Assembly: GCA_002162755.1 (NCBI GenBank) | Contig: MAAS01000018.1 | Location: 85,538-149,537 of the forward strand | DNA from: Gammaproteobacteria bacterium 50_400_T64 | GTDB taxonomy: Bacteria; Pseudomonadota; Gammaproteobacteria; Pseudomonadales; Porticoccaceae | Direction: 5' to 3' | Length of the DNA stretch: 64,000 bases | Shown: positions 63,060-64,000 of the stretch, one piece after another | Layout of the letters: each line of letters opens with the position of its first letter | How positions within the stretch are numbered: position 1 is the first letter of the stretch | Translations under genes and position numbers: made by a program | The notes under the pieces: generated by a model | Databases searched by the model: none | Told to the model about the DNA's origin: nothing | Seen by the model: the letters and a program-made list of their open reading frames with translations, nothing else

Positions 63060-64000
63060 ATGTCTGAAAAAACGTTAAATCTCATCAAAGAAAGTGAAGC
63101 TGGCTGGGTTGACCTGCGCTTCACCGACACCCAAGGCAAAGAGCAGCACGTCACCATCCCCTCAACCGAGGTTGATGAAGGCTTCTTTGAAGAAGGCAAA
63201 ATGTTCGACGGCTCATCTATCGCCGGCTGGAAAGGCATTAACGATTCGGACATGATTTTGATGCCCGACGACAGCACTGCCGTGCTCGACCCGTTCACCG
63301 ATGAAGAAACTATCATCCTGCGCTGCGGCATTGTCGAGCCAGCAACGCTGCAAGGCTATACTCGCGACCCACGCTCTATCGGCGAACGCGCTCAGGAATA
63401 CATGCGCTCTACTGGCATTGCAGACACTGTACTGTTTGGCCCAGAGCCCGAGTTTTTCGTTTTTGACGATGTAAAATGGCACTCAGACATGAGCGGCTCA
63501 TTCTACAAAATTAATTCTGAAGAAGCCGCATGGTCATCGGGTAGCGACTTCGCCGATGGCAACATGGGTCACCGTCCTGGCGTTAAAGGCGGTTACTTCC
63601 CCGTTCCTCCCGTTGATTCCCTGCACGACCTGCGTGCCGCGATGTGTGGCGCTATGACTCAGATGGGCCTTGAGGTTGAAGTCCACCACCACGAAGTCGG
63701 TACTGCTGGGCAGTGTGAAATAGGTGTTGGCCCCGCCACACTGACGCAAAAAGCGGACGAGATTCAAATCTTTAAGTACTGCACACACAACGTTGCTCAC
63801 GCCTACGGTAAAACAGCAACGTTTATGCCCAAGCCCCTGGTTGGCGACAACGGTTCCGGTATGCACGTCCACCAGTCACTGTCTAAAGATGGCACTAACA
63901 TCTTCACCGGTGACGTCTACGCGGGCATGTCTGAAACTGCACTGTTCTACATTGGCGGCATCATCAAGCACGCACGGGCCATTAACGCCTTTGCCAATGC
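63060..64000 (+). CDS. glnA: Glutamine synthetase type I (partial, 3' end outside window)
   Basis: The first 313 codons of GlnA. It begins [20 protein letters not shown] and continues through [28 protein letters not shown], the metal-ligand segment [17 protein letters not shown] and the nucleotide/glutamate region [17 protein letters not shown]. The Shine-Dalgarno is GGAGG at eight bases. The C-terminal part, including the adenylylated Tyr loop, lies beyond position 64000. It assimilates ammonia using glutamate and ATP. The sigma-54 promoter and NtrC-like sites upstream indicate nitrogen control. Confidence 0.97.
   Translation, partial: MSEKTLNLIKESEAGWVDLRFTDTQGKEQHVTIPSTEVDEGFFEEGKMFDGSSIAGWKGINDSDMILMPDDSTAVLDPFTDEETIILRCGIVEPATLQGYTRDPRSIGERAQEYMRSTGIADTVLFGPEPEFFVFDDVKWHSDMSGSFYKINSEEAAWSSGSDFADGNMGHRPGVKGGYFPVPPVDSLHDLRAAMCGAMTQMGLEVEVHHHEVGTAGQCEIGVGPATLTQKADEIQIFKYCTHNVAHAYGKTATFMPKPLVGDNGSGMHVHQSLSKDGTNIFTGDVYAGMSETALFYIGGIIKHARAINAFAN

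Noticed and set aside
63213..63872. Minus-strand frames opposite glnA
   Set aside because: Both lie inside the strongly conserved glutamine synthetase gene. The real gene is the plus-strand frame, which simply has no stop before the window ends.
1..64000. CRISPR array, tRNA/rRNA genes, prophage or intact insertion sequence
   Set aside because: None was seen by eye. The only repeats are the short tandem arrays and the MITE/REP-like elements listed.

Overview
The window looks like a continuous piece of chromosome from a free-living, probably marine, gammaproteobacterium. The gene order proA-nadD-rsfS-rlmH-mrdA-rodA-mltB-rlpA-dacA-ybeD-lipB-lipA is a classical gammaproteobacterial block. PpnP, GlpE, PpiC, Mpl, SthA, ThiI and TypA all resemble the Escherichia/Pseudomonas types. 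A pyrophosphate-dependent phosphofructokinase, many c-di-GMP proteins and short palindromic dispersed repeats suggest the Cellvibrionales (Spongiibacteraceae-like) neighbourhood. That placement is inference. No rRNA, tRNA, CRISPR array, prophage or intact insertion sequence was seen.

Layout. 1-2.4 kb: an AT-rich orphan gene whose stop codon lies in an integron attC-like sequence, an atypical SDR, a 147-bp MITE-like element, then glpE and ppnP. 2.4-7 kb: a histidine phosphatase and the polyphosphate pair ppk1-ppx, with a 14-bp tandem repeat between them. 7-11.2 kb: a Sel1 protein, PpiC, a NYN-domain protein and a Lon-like protease. The leader of the protease gene can fold over its own Shine-Dalgarno. 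11.2-23.6 kb: a lytic transglycosylase, a DUF1244 gene and the lipoate / cell-elongation / NAD / proline cluster, all on the minus strand. 23.8-33.3 kb: a MaoC hydratase, a stand-alone LON-domain protein, SthA, a MAPEG protein, an APC-like transporter and a MacAB-like exporter with two tandem FtsX-type permeases. Two copies of a dispersed repeat flank parts of this region.

33.2-37.8 kb holds a decayed DUF2784 gene, a perfect 18-bp palindrome and a three-gene operon: an outer-membrane porin-like protein, a small PstS-like periplasmic protein, and a membrane GGDEF-EAL protein with an intact cyclase motif and I-site but an altered EAL loop. 37.8-43.1 kb: an MMPL/RND exporter, a D-2-hydroxyacid dehydrogenase, an HDOD protein and a MOSC protein. 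43.2-47.3 kb: an unrecognised 1363-residue envelope protein. 47.4-53.5 kb: a second signalling operon made of an NMT1/ThiY-like lipoprotein without ABC partners, a four-PAS hybrid histidine kinase, and a response regulator with a degenerate hemerythrin domain and an intact EAL domain. Two separate loci therefore place an orphan periplasmic solute-binding protein next to c-di-GMP enzymes. I regard this as the most interesting systems-level feature.

53.5-64 kb: DUF2238, mpl, PPi-PFK, dtd, pip, tag, typA, thiI and the first two thirds of glnA, preceded by a strong sigma-54 -24/-12 element and NtrC-like half-sites. glnA runs off the right edge.
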